Shown: positions 22,092 through 33,021, numbered from the stretch's first letter. The stretch: 64,000 nucleotides of DNA from Prosapia bicincta (GCA_036971475.1 JBAIZL010000002.1:17786067-17850066), one strand, 5' to 3'. A program made the numbers and translations. The notes: generated by a model not told the origin, from the sequence alone.

Positions 22092-23932
22092 TGGCTTGAT
22101 CTAAAAGCACCAGTAGAAAGTCTAAGACCAGCGTGATGTATTGAATCCAGGAGTTTCAGAACCGTAGGTCGAGCAGATGAATAGGCTTTACAGCCGTAAT
22201 CTATGCGCGATCTTACAACGGCGCGATAGAAACGGAGCATACAGGTTCTGTCTGCTCCCCAATTCGTACCACTTAGAACTCTCAACATATCCAATATCTT
22301 GCTGCACCGGGTCCTCAAATCACGCACATGCGGATTCCATGAAAGTCTTTTATCCAATAAAAGACCCAAAAATCTCACATTATCCGCGGTTTGAAGCCGT
22401 GTACCATCAAGATAAAGAATAGGTTCCTGGTGTTGCCTGCGACGACTAAATGCTATACACTGGGTCTTCGAAGCCGAAAACTTGAAGCCCGTAGATTTGG
22501 TCCATTCTTGCAATTTGTTAATTACTAATAGTAAGGATCTTTCCGCTGTTTCCATACTTCTAGCAGCCATATATATACAAAAATCGTCTACAAACAGGGA
22601 ACAGTGGACCGGTGACTGTACGTTTGAAGTGACGCTGTTAATGGCAACAGCAAACAGCGTCACACTCAAAACGCCACCCTGTGGTACACCATTCTGTAGT
22701 TCGCAACGATCAGAATATATGCCTCCTAGACGTACACGGAAAGTCCTGTTATTCAAATAATTTTGTATAAAAGCAAGAATGTTACCTTGTATACCCCATG
22801 ATTTCAGTACGTTCAAAATTCCTCTTCTCCATGCCATGTCATATGCCTTCTCGAGGGCGAAGAAAACAGCTACCAGTGTTTGTCGTAAGATGAAGGCATT
22901 CTGTATAGCTGACTCCAACAAAACCAATTGGTCAACTGATGAACGTCCTTGTCTGGAACCACACTGGACGTTAGTAAGAAATTTGTTTGTTTCTAGATAC
23001 CAGACAAGACGACGGTTGACCATCTTCTCCAGTCGTTTGCATAAGCAGCTGGTCAGAGAGATGGGTCTGTAGCTACTGGGATTAGTTTTGTCCTTTCCTT
23101 GTTTTAGAAGAGGAATTATTGTCGCTTCTAACCATGCATCGGGAAAACCGTGCTCCTCGAATATACGGTTGTATATCCGAAGGAGTACTACCCTCACCGA
23201 CGGTGGTAGATTTTTAATCATGGAGTATACAATATCATCCGGGTCTGGAGCTGAATCCTTCGTTGACGAGAGAGCTGACTCTAGTTCGTCGATAGAGAAA
23301 TGGATATTCAAACAAGAATCTCCAGACAATCCAACGGTGAAAGGTAAGGCTTCCTGTTTACGTTTGAACACCTGGAAAGCGTCCTTGTATGCAGAAGATG
23401 AAGAATGTTTTGAAAACGATAACGCTAGCACATTGGCAATTTCCTCACAGTCCGTGGTCAAAACACCATCCGAATGCCTTAATGAAATTAATGGCATCGG
23501 AACGGAGATGCCACAGACTGATCGTAATTTCTTCCATACTGTGGATGGAGCTGTAGTTCTTGTAATTGTGCCAATGTACTGCGACCATGATTCTCGTTTG
23601 CTTTGCCTAAATATTCTCCGTGCTTTCGCACGGAAGATTTTATATTTTTCCAGGTTTTCAGTAGTTGGATGTCTCTTGAACTGGTTCAAAGCTTTTCTCC
23701 GTTGACGAAGGATCACAGTGCACTCATCATTCCACCACGGAACAGGTGGTCGTCGTGGTTTGGATGAGGTTTTCGGAATTGCCTTTTCGGCGGCATTCAA
23801 AACTGTTTTTGTAAATGAATTGACAATGTCATCAATGGGAGCCAAGTAATCCACGTCCAGTGATTCTAGGTCTTGTGAAAATTGTTCCCAGTTGGCTTTT
23901 TTTTCAGGATCCAACGGGGATGTCGAACACAA
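22073..23932 (-). pseudogene. LINE ORF2, reverse transcriptase domain (motif A mutated)
   Basis: 619-codon frame with linker (1-210), RT fingers from about residue 230 (DDIVYSMIKNLPPS), SYRPISLTSCLCKRLEKM at about 287-304, motif B around NGVPQGGVLSVTLF, and motif C with FVDD at 447-450. In motif A the line reads FFALEKAYD (357-365): the catalytic aspartate expected at residue 359 is alanine, which should abolish polymerisation. The frame ends after GAFRSS, where one base is missing relative to the continuation in the RNase H frame. The upstream junction with the endonuclease frame sits in an A8 run near 23900-23907. Confidence 0.92.
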
Positions 23933-24058
23933 CAGGGTGAGGAGTCACACAAGAGGATCTCAATAGGAATGTGATCGCTACTGTAAAGATCAGGCAATGC
24001 TGACCATTTTAGCCTTGTAGCCAAGGCAGGACTGCATAATGACAAGTCTACAGCCGTC
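23900..24058 (-). pseudogene. LINE endonuclease, C-terminal end
   Basis: The frame reads AVDLSLCSPALATRLKW followed by SDHIPIEI, the last conserved block of the apurinic-type endonuclease (the SDH motif). The insertion starts within this block, so the nuclease is lost. Codons upstream of 24058 belong to the target sequence. Confidence 0.85.
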
Positions 24059-24070
24059 CAAGCGACGAAA
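24059..24070. repeat. LINE target site duplication (5' side)
   Basis: CAAGCGACGAAA, paired with 20709-20720. Confidence 0.65.
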
Positions 24071-24099
24071 AAAAAGGAAGAAAACTTATACATAGCAAC

Positions 24100-24340
24100 A
24101 ACAAAAATAATAGTCCAACACCATACATGAAAAGGAAAATGGAAAATTGCAAGGAAATTCTCTTTCTATTTTGCCACTTAATATTCTTATTCTGAAATAT
24201 GTACATGCATATTTATATTAATTGTAATTATAAAATTTAAAAAAAATAAAATAAAATGTTTTTAATGCATATAGGAACTGATTTTTAAAAAAATTATATT
24301 ACTTGTTTATAATCCTAAGAGTTAAATTAGTTACTTCCGG
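24100..24340 (-). repeat. Dispersed repeat, head V2 portion
   Basis: AATAGTCCAACACCATA, GGAAAATTGCAAGGAAATTC and a TTAATTGTAATTATAAAAT block match 34715-34930 in the same orientation. The block complementary to GAAATTCGCTTTCTA links it to 12655 and 30900. Confidence 0.7.
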
Positions 24341-24469
24341 CGAAGAGTTTTAGTAATTAAAGCAAAACATTCTTGTTAATATGAAGCAGAATAATATGTG
24401 TTCCTGTTATAATTGTTATAATAAATCAATAAACAAGACTATTTTTAATACAAAAATATACAGTATAAT

Positions 24470-25855
24470 TCGACTGACGCTACCCCGTCTTACGCGATTC
24501 CCAAGTTACGCGGTTATATATCATGCTGTCCGAGTTATGCGGGAAGTGGCCTGTTCCGGAAGAAAATGCCTAAGAGAACTTTTATAGCGCACAAAGAGAA
24601 AATATTTCCAGTTTTAAGCCCGCCAAACACCGATTGGACAGTGGTGGTTAGCGCAAATACAGCTGGTGACTGTAAGTTGCAACCTCTCATAGTTTATTGC
24701 TCAGAAAATCCATGGGCATTTAAAAAATATTTTTAAAGATAGCTTGGCTGTGATTTGGAAGTCTAATCGGAAGGCTTGGGTGACAGCTTACCTTTTTGAG
24801 GTTTGTTTTGGTTATCATTTTATACCTCAAGTCGAACATTAATGTCGGTCTTAATAAATTCCTTTTAAAGTAATTCCTATTAATTGTCAATGCACCTGGC
24901 CATCCCCCTTCTACTTTAAATTATTTCGACACAAGCGTGACAATGTTATTTTTGCCACCAAACGCAACTAGTTTGCTTCAACCGATGGATGAGGAGTCAT
25001 CAAAATTTTTAAAGCTATTACACAAGAAGATCGTTTGAGCATCTGCATGAAGATATAAAATACTCGTACTCGTATATGCAACGAGCTATGTGTTGAAGGT
25101 TTTTCGAAACAATTAAATGTTTTAGATGCTTTGAGAATCATTGGACAATCTGGGAATGACATTTCACAAAAACATTGAATATCGTTAGGAAAAAAGTGTG
25201 TCAATTTTTTTCACCACTGAAACTCAAGCGGAATCAGTGTCGAGTCAGATGAAATTGTTGAAATTACTGTGATTGAAGGAAGTTGTCGGTTTTGCCAGAC
25301 AACACAATTTAGAAATGGAAAATGATGACGCTCAAGAACTGCTGGATTTACACAACCAGTAGCTGACAATTAATTGATGACCTCATAGAAATGCGAGAGC
25401 AAGAGCAAGATCTTAAAAATACAGATTCTTTAGACCCAGTTGACGTAGAAGATAAAATGACGGTTAGAAACTTGACAAAATGCCTTAATTTAACTGAGCA
25501 GGGCTTACAAATTTTGGAAAAAATAGACTCTAATGATGAGTGTATTTCTGACACAAAACAAAAAAAACTAGGGAATTCATGAGAAGGTAAATATCTTCAA
25601 TTCGTCACACGAATTTGTTAGATTTTATGAAGTCTTCTAAGTCAAAATAACTTGTTTAATTCCTTATGTATGTATATAATTTTTTGTTGTATTATGTATT
25701 TAGGATTTTAATACGTAGGCTACACATTTTTCTACTAAATTATTAGTTTATCTAGTCTTTGGTCGCAATTAAACATGATTCCTATCTGATTGTATGTAAA
25801 ATTATACCCCGACTTACTCGGTCCCACCTATCGTGTAAGTACGGTGTATTACTTT
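24470..25855 (+). mobile_element. Tigger/pogo-type DNA transposon remnant
   Basis: A left edge with CCCCGTCTTACGCGATTCCC (about 24483) and a similar CCCCGACTTACTCGGTCCC block at 25807 bound a decayed transposase reading frame. The edge blocks are in direct orientation in what I can align, so the exact TIRs remain uncertain. The 5' half of the transposase, including the DNA-binding domain, is missing. Confidence 0.75.
24559..25580 (+). pseudogene. Tigger/pogo DDE transposase, decayed
   Basis: Segments in shifting frames recover the family order: KKMPKRTFIAHKEK (24559), ANTAGDCKLQPLIVYCSEN (about 24650), SLAVIWKSNRKAWVTAYLFE (about 24740), LPPNATSLLQPMDE (about 24952), and the C-terminal EDKMTVRNLTKCLNLTEQG (about 25450). 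The stretch before LQPMD is the conserved region around the third catalytic acid of DDE_1 transposases. Many stops and shifts show it is long dead. Confidence 0.85.
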
Positions 25856-25856
25856 A

Positions 25857-26099
25857 TTACAATAAAAATATTGGAAACCCGATACAACAAATAATCAAAA
25901 ATAACTAATAATAGAAGCTACCTAAGATTAAACCCTTCAGTACATTTCGATGACTAAGTCATCATCATCAGAGTGTATTATTACAAAATTACAATCTAGA
26001 AAACAGAAAGTTACAAACTAGACTGAGCTTTGTATTATCGGTTATTTTTTATAATTTTGTTGTATGGTATTGGGGTCGTTTCCAATATTTTTATTGTAA
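25857..26099. mobile_element. Penelope-type head-to-head pair (family D)
   Basis: ATTACAATAAAAATATTGGA at 25857 is inverted at 26080-26099, and homology continues inward about 55 bp. The left half carries a hammerhead motif on the minus strand. The pair lies immediately after the Tigger remnant. Confidence 0.7.
25936..25976 (-). ncRNA. Hammerhead-like ribozyme core, family D
   Basis: On the minus strand: CTGATGA (25971-25965), U, a perfect hairpin GATGAC/GTCATC over TTA, then GAA and ATGTAC. Core and stem II are clear; the stem III palindrome and stem I have decayed. Confidence 0.55.
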
Positions 26100-26133
26100 T
26101 ATATTGTACCACTGTGCTCTTGATATTGTACAA

Positions 26134-26134
<1 letters not shown>

Positions 26135-26179
<45 letters not shown>
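26135..26179. repeat. (AT)n microsatellite
   Basis: Pure AT tract. Confidence 0.95.
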
Positions 26180-26182
<3 letters not shown>

Positions 26183-26549
26183 ATAATACAGCTTTAACTA
26201 TTCATTATAGGGCCTACTTATATGCATTCGGATACAAACGGCAATACAGAAGCACGTGTGAGACACGCTTGCCTTACGGTAATTAGACACAATAACAATC
26301 TTTGGAAGGTCAAAACGCAAGGTTAAAATTAATCGTATCCTGTTAATCAACTTCCGCTCGGTGACTCACACAGTGCACAATTATACAAACAAACAATGTG
26401 TATTCTAGAGGAAGCCTTATCTGAAAAAAATCAAAACTATAAAAACAATAATTATCCAAGATATCGTTTTGCTTATATTCAAGGAAATATATTTTCAATG
26501 ATTTTAAAGAAAGACAACCATAGAGGTTTTTCAAGTGGGCAGTGCTGTA

Positions 26550-26765
26550 GTGGAATTAAAATTAGAAAGGTATTTGAAAGCCAAAGGGCTGGGAGAGTAG
26601 CATCGTTCTCTGCATGGTCAGGATGCCACTGTCACACCACTGTGACCACGATCGACATGAAACAATTGAATCGCTGAACTAGGGAGCGACGTGTTTGTTA
26701 TAAAAACCACAACGTCTTCGACCTGGGATGGTACAATACCTTTCTAATTTTAATTTTACTATAAC
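26550..26765. mobile_element. Short MITE with 25-bp TIRs, copy 1
   Basis: GTGGAATTAAAATTAGAAAG on the left is inverted as CCTTTCTAATTTTAATTTTAC on the right (26738-26758). A second copy is at 28207-28435. The 93-codon ORF that overlaps is not protein-like. Confidence 0.7.
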
Positions 26766-26769
26766 GTCA

Positions 26770-27390
26770 GTAAACTTTTTTGTGATTCAACTCGTCTAAG
26801 AAGGAGGCCTAAAGGGTCGATGACAGATCGTCATCGCTACGTCCGCATCTTTAAAAGAAAGTCAGGACCTTCGGCAACAATACTATATAAAAGCGACCCG
26901 GTCTATTTCTCAGACCGTGGTGTACAAGGCAAATAACTTGTAGACCTACCGTCAACGGAGATGTAGAGGAGGGTAGAGTCGCATGCTCACTCAGATCATG
27001 TCACGCAACACCATTTAGAGATTTTATGTTATCCTACAGTCCTTCCACATTCCGTTTCCCATTACCCAATAGAATGGGTTTGTCTGAAGGATATGACGTA
27101 TGAGACACGTGACGAATTAATCTCTACGAGTAACACATTTTTAAAGCGATAATTAAAAAATAAAACAATGTCTTTGGCAATAAATAGAATCTGGCTTCAG
27201 CAGTCTCAAATGTGTAAATTGGTCAGGAACGTTTTCATAACAAATTACTTAATGTCTGGCCGAGATCTCCTCAAGGTCATTCAATGAGACTTAATACAAC
27301 TATGAATCACTGTGCTGAATTCTCGCGTCAGCGTTTACATTTACCGATCAGGATCACATGAATACAGACTACAGAAATTCACTTATCACT
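26770..27390. other. Intergenic, no gene seen
   Basis: No ORF or repeat recognised. Confidence 0.4.
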
Positions 27391-27394
27391 TACA

Positions 27395-27560
27395 GTAAAA
27401 TGTACTTAAACAAGAATCTTGCATTGTATATATGTGAGTTAATTTTCAATGACTAAATTACGTATCTTCATTTTCGAGCATCAACTGAGACTCAGTTTTA
27501 GTCTTCGAAAGTTAATTCGCATGTATACCAAGTAAGATTCTTGTTTAAGTGTATTTTAGT
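27395..27560. mobile_element. Penelope-end-like inverted pair
   Basis: TACTTAAACAAGAATCTT (27403) is inverted at 27535-27552 and similarity runs about 60 bp inward. Hairpins GACT..AGTC followed by GAA and an A/T palindrome can be drawn on both sides, but the CTGANGA core is degraded. Confidence 0.5.
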
Positions 27561-27565
27561 GTGAG

Positions 27566-27567
<2 letters not shown>

Positions 27568-27637
<70 letters not shown>
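27568..27637. repeat. (AT)n(GT)n microsatellite
   Basis: AT tract merging into GT. It creates a 120-codon artefactual ORF on the minus strand. Confidence 0.95.
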
Positions 27638-27639
27638 TT

Positions 27640-28205
27640 ACGAAAAAGTAAAACGCAAATTTATTTTCTTTAAAAAATTTTAAAACATTTCTGAAAATTT
27701 TATATAGTAAGTAATTTATTTGAAATATGGAGAATTTAAAATAATTTTTACACGGTAAAAGATTTTTAAACACTTTAAACCTTCCGGAGGGGTTTAACCC
27801 CAAAACCTCCTTCACAGCCTCCCCTCTTGAGCTAACAACAAGTAAAAAAATAAAGGACACAATTCGGAAAATGCGAAATATATTTTATGGTCACATAACG
27901 CGAAACGAGTAATGTAATATGAAAAAGTCGCCTGTTTCGTTGACAAATAACCGTTAAAAGAGTTCTACAAGTTACAGTAATTTTGTTTCCAGTACGATAA
28001 CATATGGAGCAAAACATTTGTGAAAGAGTTTACAGTAAAACTTCAAGGATGACACGAAAGCATCATAAAGCGAAAAAAGGACAAAAAATTAGCGACATCT
28101 TTGGGTTAGGCTAGTTAAAATTAAAGAACAAAAATACAATAAACGTCCGAAATGTTTTTGTTCAATTTTATTTTTATTTGACCTATTGAGGTTCTTAAAC
28201 TGACT
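27640..28205. other. Intergenic, no gene seen
   Basis: AT-rich with short ORFs only. Confidence 0.4.
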
Positions 28206-28206
28206 A

Positions 28207-28435
28207 AAGCTTATAGTAGAATTAAAGCAAGAAAGGTATTTGAAGGCTGGAAGAATAAGAGAGTGGCTGACAGTTACACACCTCACAGGAAACAAACGAG
28301 TTGTTTATCTTGGGCGCGAAAATAAAAATAACGAGTTTGTTTAGTCTAGTTGTCATGGAAACACCAAATTCCCGGACGTCTTCGACTTGCGATTGTAAAT
28401 TACCTTTCTAATTTTAATTCCTCTATAAATATCAA
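28207..28435. mobile_element. Short MITE, copy 2
   Basis: TIRs start TATAGTAGAATTAAA on the left and, complemented, TATAGAGGAATTAAAATTAG on the right. Both end in TA, consistent with a TA-target (mariner-like) origin. Confidence 0.7.
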
Positions 28436-28477
28436 TAAAACGGATTTGTGATTCAACCCGTCTACGTAGACCTGAAT

Positions 28478-28746
28478 GTATTTAGCAGTGGGTAGCCATG
28501 ACAATGTTTTAGGGGGAGCACGGCCAGGGGGATAGAGCTCTCCCGGGTAAATTTTGAGCATTGTTATCTCTAGAGATCTTTTTTAATTCTATTTTGGCAC
28601 TTAAAATTACACAATTATGGGGTCACCGGGAAGCTGTTTTGCTTAAAATCTAGATCTGTTTTATAGGTTAATATTTTTAAGCTCAAATTAATTGGTTTGA
28701 GGGGACATGCCCCGTGTCCCTCCCTGGCTACGCTCCTGGTATTTAG
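28478..28746. mobile_element. hAT-type MITE with exact 8-bp duplication
   Basis: The element spans 28486-28738, with CAGTGGGTAGCCA at left and TGGCTACGCTCCTG at right as inverted ends. GTATTTAG flanks both sides exactly (28478-28485, 28739-28746). The 8-bp duplication and CAG...CTG ends identify an hAT superfamily element. It contains no ORF. Confidence 0.9.
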
Positions 28747-28749
28747 ATT

Positions 28750-29545
28750 TGGTTAAGTGAATGCTTGTTTTTTTAAGGCGTTGGAACGCAACCTCGACTA
28801 TTTCAAAATTCAAAGCTGTACACCAATAGGTGTAGGGATGTAGAGCATAGTTATGGCCGTGTTTAGCTCTTTTAACGGATTACCTCGTGACATAGTAAAC
28901 ATTACTTTATTTTAAAACTAAATCTATTCTAGCTGGGTAAGTTATAGATTTATTTAAATATAGCATGACATTTGGCACTGTTATATAAAATGTTTAATTT
29001 TATGATGTCGACACAATTCCGTGTTACCGAAGACTTTTTTGTATTGCGTTATAATTGTTTTTTTTGCCAATATCGTAAACTTCCAGAATAAAAAAAAATT
29101 TCCCACTTAAAATTTACCATATGTAAATTTAAAAAAGAAACAAATGCTAGAACCACAACAATAATTAATTGCAAAAACCATATTAATGATGGCAACTCAA
29201 GGCATGGTACTCCGTCACAAGAAAGCTCACGCATCTAGGCCTAACGTATGCACGGAAGTTTCCATCGCCGCGTGATATGCAAAAAGCGATGACTCAGATG
29301 GAATCATTCACAAAGACACAATAGGCATAGTGTGAAACGCCAGTGGGAATATACCCACATTACGTCGAGCTTGCGTGAACCTTGACCGCCGTGTACTAGC
29401 ACGAACCAAGGGCAAGGTTGGTGAAATAATGGCGGAGGTTCCATAGGTCACGCGGTTATTTAATAGGGCTGGAATCTGTAGCAGTCGGTCCGATTGTTAT
29501 ACCGCAACGATGACGGCCTTTCTTAACCCAAGTGCAGTCACGCCT
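28750..29545. other. Intergenic, no gene seen
   Basis: GC-richer at 29240-29540, without ORFs or recognisable motifs. Confidence 0.4.
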
Positions 29546-29547
29546 AG

Positions 29548-29779
29548 ATTATGAAGCCAAATGGGACGAAATAACTAAATTGCATACCTTGTCCCTTTTG
29601 TGGGAAAGTTTTTCTCACATATAAAACTAAAATGAATTCATTAAATAATTTATTTAATGCATTAACATTAGAGAAAAAACTGTATTAACATCAAGTGTCA
29701 TCTAGTACAAGCTTAAAAAAATGTATTTATATCTGAGTGGTTGAATAAAAAGTATTTAATTAACGATTGAAAATGTGAA

Positions 29780-29833
<54 letters not shown>

Positions 29834-29865
29834 AGGGTGTGGAGTAATATAACGAATTAAAAAGG
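29548..29865 (+). repeat. Tail-sharing dispersed repeat, truncated head V1
   Basis: Starts at the CCAAATGGGACGAAATAACT block and runs to the GGGAGGGTGTGGAGTAATA tail, with (AT)n between GAACGAT and the tail. Confidence 0.8.
29780..29830. repeat. (AT)n microsatellite inside repeat tail
   Basis: Expanded AT tract at the same position of the family tail as at 45599-45651. Confidence 0.95.
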
Positions 29866-29869
29866 ATAG

Positions 29870-30895
29870 CTGCTGTACCAACAAATGTCAAAATTACATA
29901 CAAAATGAAATTCAAATACTAAATAAAAAAAGACGTACATAAATTGGAACGTACTTCGCGCCGTTGTTAAGAGCATACTGAGAGCCAACGTAGCTCTACT
30001 GTTTATTTGTTCACCACATCGGTTAACCAGAAAACCGGTTAATCGGAACTCGGATGGAGCGAAATAACTTTATAGTTATACTGTCGTTGCTAAGAAAATT
30101 GACCATTGCACTTTGTGTATAATTTTACCTATCCAGCCCACAATTTCTTCAGTGGTTGACATAGTAATCTTCAGTAACAAGGATACCTATCACATACATG
30201 AGTCTCGTGTTTATAGCTAAAACATAATAAAACCCAGTTCGAATTTACAAATTGTAATTTTATCAATATTAAAACCAAACAAAATTAATATCGCCATTAA
30301 ATGTTCACAAATTTGTGTGGAAACCAAAAAAATCCTATTATCAAAGGCTATTTATGTAAAGCAGGTGATTCCATTTGGAATCAGAGATTGTGATCAATCT
30401 GAACAATCAAGGTACAGTCTCTAGACGGGCCGTGACCTTTGCCATTTACAATCGATATTGGGGGGCAGAAGCTTCTGCCATTGGCCGTGTCGTCTGAACC
30501 CTTTATATGAAATTAATTTTGTATTTTTTAGTTAAGTTATTTCTATTTCTTTCAGTTTTGAGTTTTTGTTAATTACATGTTTACTTTATTTGTTAAAGGA
30601 ATTATTTGGTCATTTTATACAATATATGGCACTTCTCCCATTTTTTTCAGATCTACATACCTCTTGAACATATATTTACAAAATTAATTATAATGTCAAC
30701 TAATGTATAATTAACTATAATGTAATAGAAGTAGTGGTTACAATTTGGCAAAATATAAACGCAACCCAAACTTATAAAATGTGTAAGTTGAAATATAACA
30801 AGGCCTTATAAACTCAATGACTTTTATAAAAAATACAGCACTGTTTTATTCAAGAATCCGGCTATGAAAACAAGTAATATAAAAGAAGTTTAAAA
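29870..30895. other. Intergenic, no gene seen
   Basis: No ORF or repeat supported; 30420-30500 is GC-richer. Confidence 0.4.
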
Positions 30896-30899
30896 TCTC

Positions 30900-31077
30900 A
30901 GTTTCTACTTAAATTTTTGTTACATTTTAATTAATAATTACAATTAATATAAATATGTATATACATATGACAGATTCATAATATCAAGTGGCAAAATCAA
31001 AAGCGAAATTATTGATTAAAATTAATTAATTTAATTTAATTATTGAATTATTATTTGAAAAAAAACTATATTAACCT
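30900..31077 (+). repeat. Tail-sharing repeat, head V2, truncated
   Basis: Matches 12690-12830 up to AAAAACTATATTAAC, where the family continues ATCAAGTGTCAT but this copy switches abruptly to unrelated GC-rich sequence. Confidence 0.75.
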
Positions 31078-31268
31078 TTATCAACTTTCGGGTGGCCTTA
31101 CCTAAAGACCCAAAGACTGGGGACTTAGTCCTACATACCCCGTTAGACCTTAAAAAGCGGCACTTAGGGGCTGAGGACCTGGATGAGAGGAGGGTAGAGG
31201 TACTCGCGGCCCATTTAAAAAAAACATCGATCCTTGGACTCATTATTTTGTTACTTTTTAATCTATAA
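31059..31268 (+). CDS. Coding-like segment of unknown function, no start codon
   Basis: An open frame of 69 codons ends in TAA at 31266-31268; it has no ATG. From 31086 the translation is gene-like: VALPKDPKTGDLVLHTPLDL, then KKRHLGAEDLDERRVEVLAA, charged and helical in character, ending in a hydrophobic ILGLIILLLF. Codon use is far GC-richer than the repeat it abuts. It could be a retrocopied exon, a host exon or a transposon fragment. I do not recognise the family. Confidence 0.35.
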   Translation, partial: KKTILTFINFRVALPKDPKTGDLVLHTPLDLKKRHLGAEDLDERRVEVLAAHLKKTSILGLIILLLFNL

Positions 31269-31269
31269 T

Positions 31270-31680
31270 AAAAATAACAAATAAAAATAATGCGTTCCCT
31301 TAAGCGTTCTAATAGGATAGTCTAAGGGTTAGGACTGATAGGCCGCAATTTATGCCTGATGTTTTCTACACGACGAATACACAATTTCTACCTAAGAGCC
31401 AAGTGCCAGATTACAAAATTTTACTTATAGTTGACTAAATGCAGGTCCATGCACATATTTTTCGTTTTCAGACATGTTACTGAAAATTATCATTTTAAAC
31501 TAGAAATAAATATTTTCAAGCGTCGGGAAACATTAATTAAAATTCGAAACATTGAAACAATCTAAATGTAGCAACACATATATAGAACTGAATAACTTGA
31601 AAAATGAACAAAGCTGTCGATTAGGGATTCAAGTATATATTTTTATATCATTGAAGTTGTTGATGATTGAAATGGGTTCA
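31270..31680. other. Intergenic, no gene seen
   Basis: Nothing recognisable. Confidence 0.4.
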
Positions 31681-31684
31681 TTTT

Positions 31685-31925
31685 CATCATTAGGCCATGA
31701 CGGTGTCGTGAGTTGTCTATTATGCGAATCTGTCTTTCAGATAATAATGGCTCACCATAAGGTCCACCGACACCTGTGGATGTGCAAAATAATCGCCCTT
31801 TCCTCCCTATTAGATAGAGGGAGATAGAGGCATGAGAACTTGGATGACACCAGTGGCACAAGAGTCAACCACTGTAACAACCGTCACAAAGCCCTGAGCA
31901 CCACTGGAGGAAAGTTGCTCAAGAG
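31685..31925 (-). repeat. Dispersed repeat R3, inverted partner
   Basis: The complement matches 32660-32885 over about 220 bp, including GACTCTTGTGCCACTG and GGTGGACCTTATGGT. The GACTCTTGTGCC and AAGTTCTCATGCC blocks faintly resemble pol III A and B boxes, so a SINE is possible. Confidence 0.6.
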
Positions 31926-31929
31926 ATGC

Positions 31930-32655
31930 ATATGTTGCACAATTCGAAGAAATATGTGATCATCAGGAGGAAGGTGTCATCAGAAGATCTCCCAAAAGCG
32001 ATTCTTTGTTTCTAAAAGCTGACCCTGGCCCTGGAAATGAAATAGAGGGAAACGGTATAGAAATGTTTTACTACAAGGGGTTGAGCTGAAAGAACATTCA
32101 ATAGCTCTGTCTGTAATAAATTTTGTCAGCCCCGCCCAAAATGAAGGAAGGGAACATGCCCAGGCGCCCGGGCTCTGGAAGGGCCCGACCGGAGTTTTTA
32201 CTGAGAAAAATAATTACTCGTGTAGCGTGATCCATAAAAGAGATAAAAACATTATGTCAATAAAGTATAAAAAGTACAACGTACAACTGTTCAAACTTTA
32301 AATGCCAAAGTTATATTCAGTGAATGAAATGTTTTATTCACACGAAATGCAATATCTTTGTTCCTGTAACCATCGTCAGTTTATTTCAACAAAACTAAAC
32401 ATACACGGATTAGATTCAGTAGACCTAGTTGGTTTTAACACGGAAACAATAATTTATTTATATTGTCATGCAAAATACAGGGTTGTATAGGCCTATATTG
32501 GAAGTAATGAAGAGGCCTAACTCATTTTGCCCAGGGGCCCGTACACATGATTGGCTAGGGGCCCGAAATTTCTTTGGGCTGGCCTGAACCCAGTGCCTAA
32601 AGACTTTCCTCCTGATGAAGCCCCCCCCCCCCCATAGGAATACGAACTGTGCTAA
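31930..32655. other. Intergenic; possible decayed transposon ends
   Basis: GC-rich phrases such as CCCAGGCGCCCGGGC (32160) and AGGGGCCCG (32525-32570) resemble worn DNA-transposon ends, but no pair is clear. Confidence 0.3.
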
Positions 32656-32659
32656 GGTT

Positions 32660-32885
32660 TCTTGAAATATCAGTAGCCAGTGGTGGTCAGGGCTTTGAGA
32701 CCGTTATAGTGGTAGACTCTTGTGCCACTGCTATCTTCGAAGTTCTCAAGCCTCGCTACTTTCCTCGATCAGATGGAGAGAAGGTGGCAGCCATTTTGCA
32801 ACTGCCAAGAGGAGGTGGTGGACCTTATGGTAGCCATCATTTCCTGAAAGTCAGATTCCCATAATAGACAATCCACACCATCACA
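32660..32885 (+). repeat. Dispersed repeat R3
   Basis: Partner of 31685-31925 in opposite orientation, about 750 bp apart. The 71-codon ORF here is part of the repeat. Confidence 0.6.
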
Positions 32886-32931
32886 GTCTGTTAATAGAAA
32901 TAAATCAATTTCCGAAACCTCGCCAATAAAT

Positions 32932-32945
32932 AAATAAATAAATAA

Positions 32946-33010
<65 letters not shown>
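32932..33010. repeat. (TAAA)n(AT)n microsatellite
   Basis: Five TAAA units run into a long AT tract, next to TIR element copy 3. Confidence 0.95.
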
Positions 33011-33011
<1 letters not shown>

Positions 33012-33021
33012 CTTGGAGTGT

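Larger units (their letters stand above)
20721..24058 (-). mobile_element. 5'-truncated I/Jockey-group LINE with RNase H
   Basis: A poly(T) run at 20721-20743 is the poly(A) tail of a minus-strand insertion, bounded by a 12-bp target duplication. ORF2 can be followed from the end of the endonuclease (about 24058) through reverse transcriptase, RNase H and the terminal zinc knuckle to a stop at 20899. ORF1 and most of the endonuclease are absent because of 5' truncation. At least four frame breaks make it inactive. Confidence 0.92.

Noticed and set aside
21018..23705. Plus-strand ORFs of 81-205 codons opposite the LINE
   Set aside because: They are antisense shadows of the LINE frames, which carry clear RT and RNase H motifs on the minus strand.
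27498..27860. 120-codon minus-strand ORF
   Set aside because: Its centre is an (AT)n(GT)n microsatellite read as alternating Tyr-Ile and Thr-His; the remainder has no motif.
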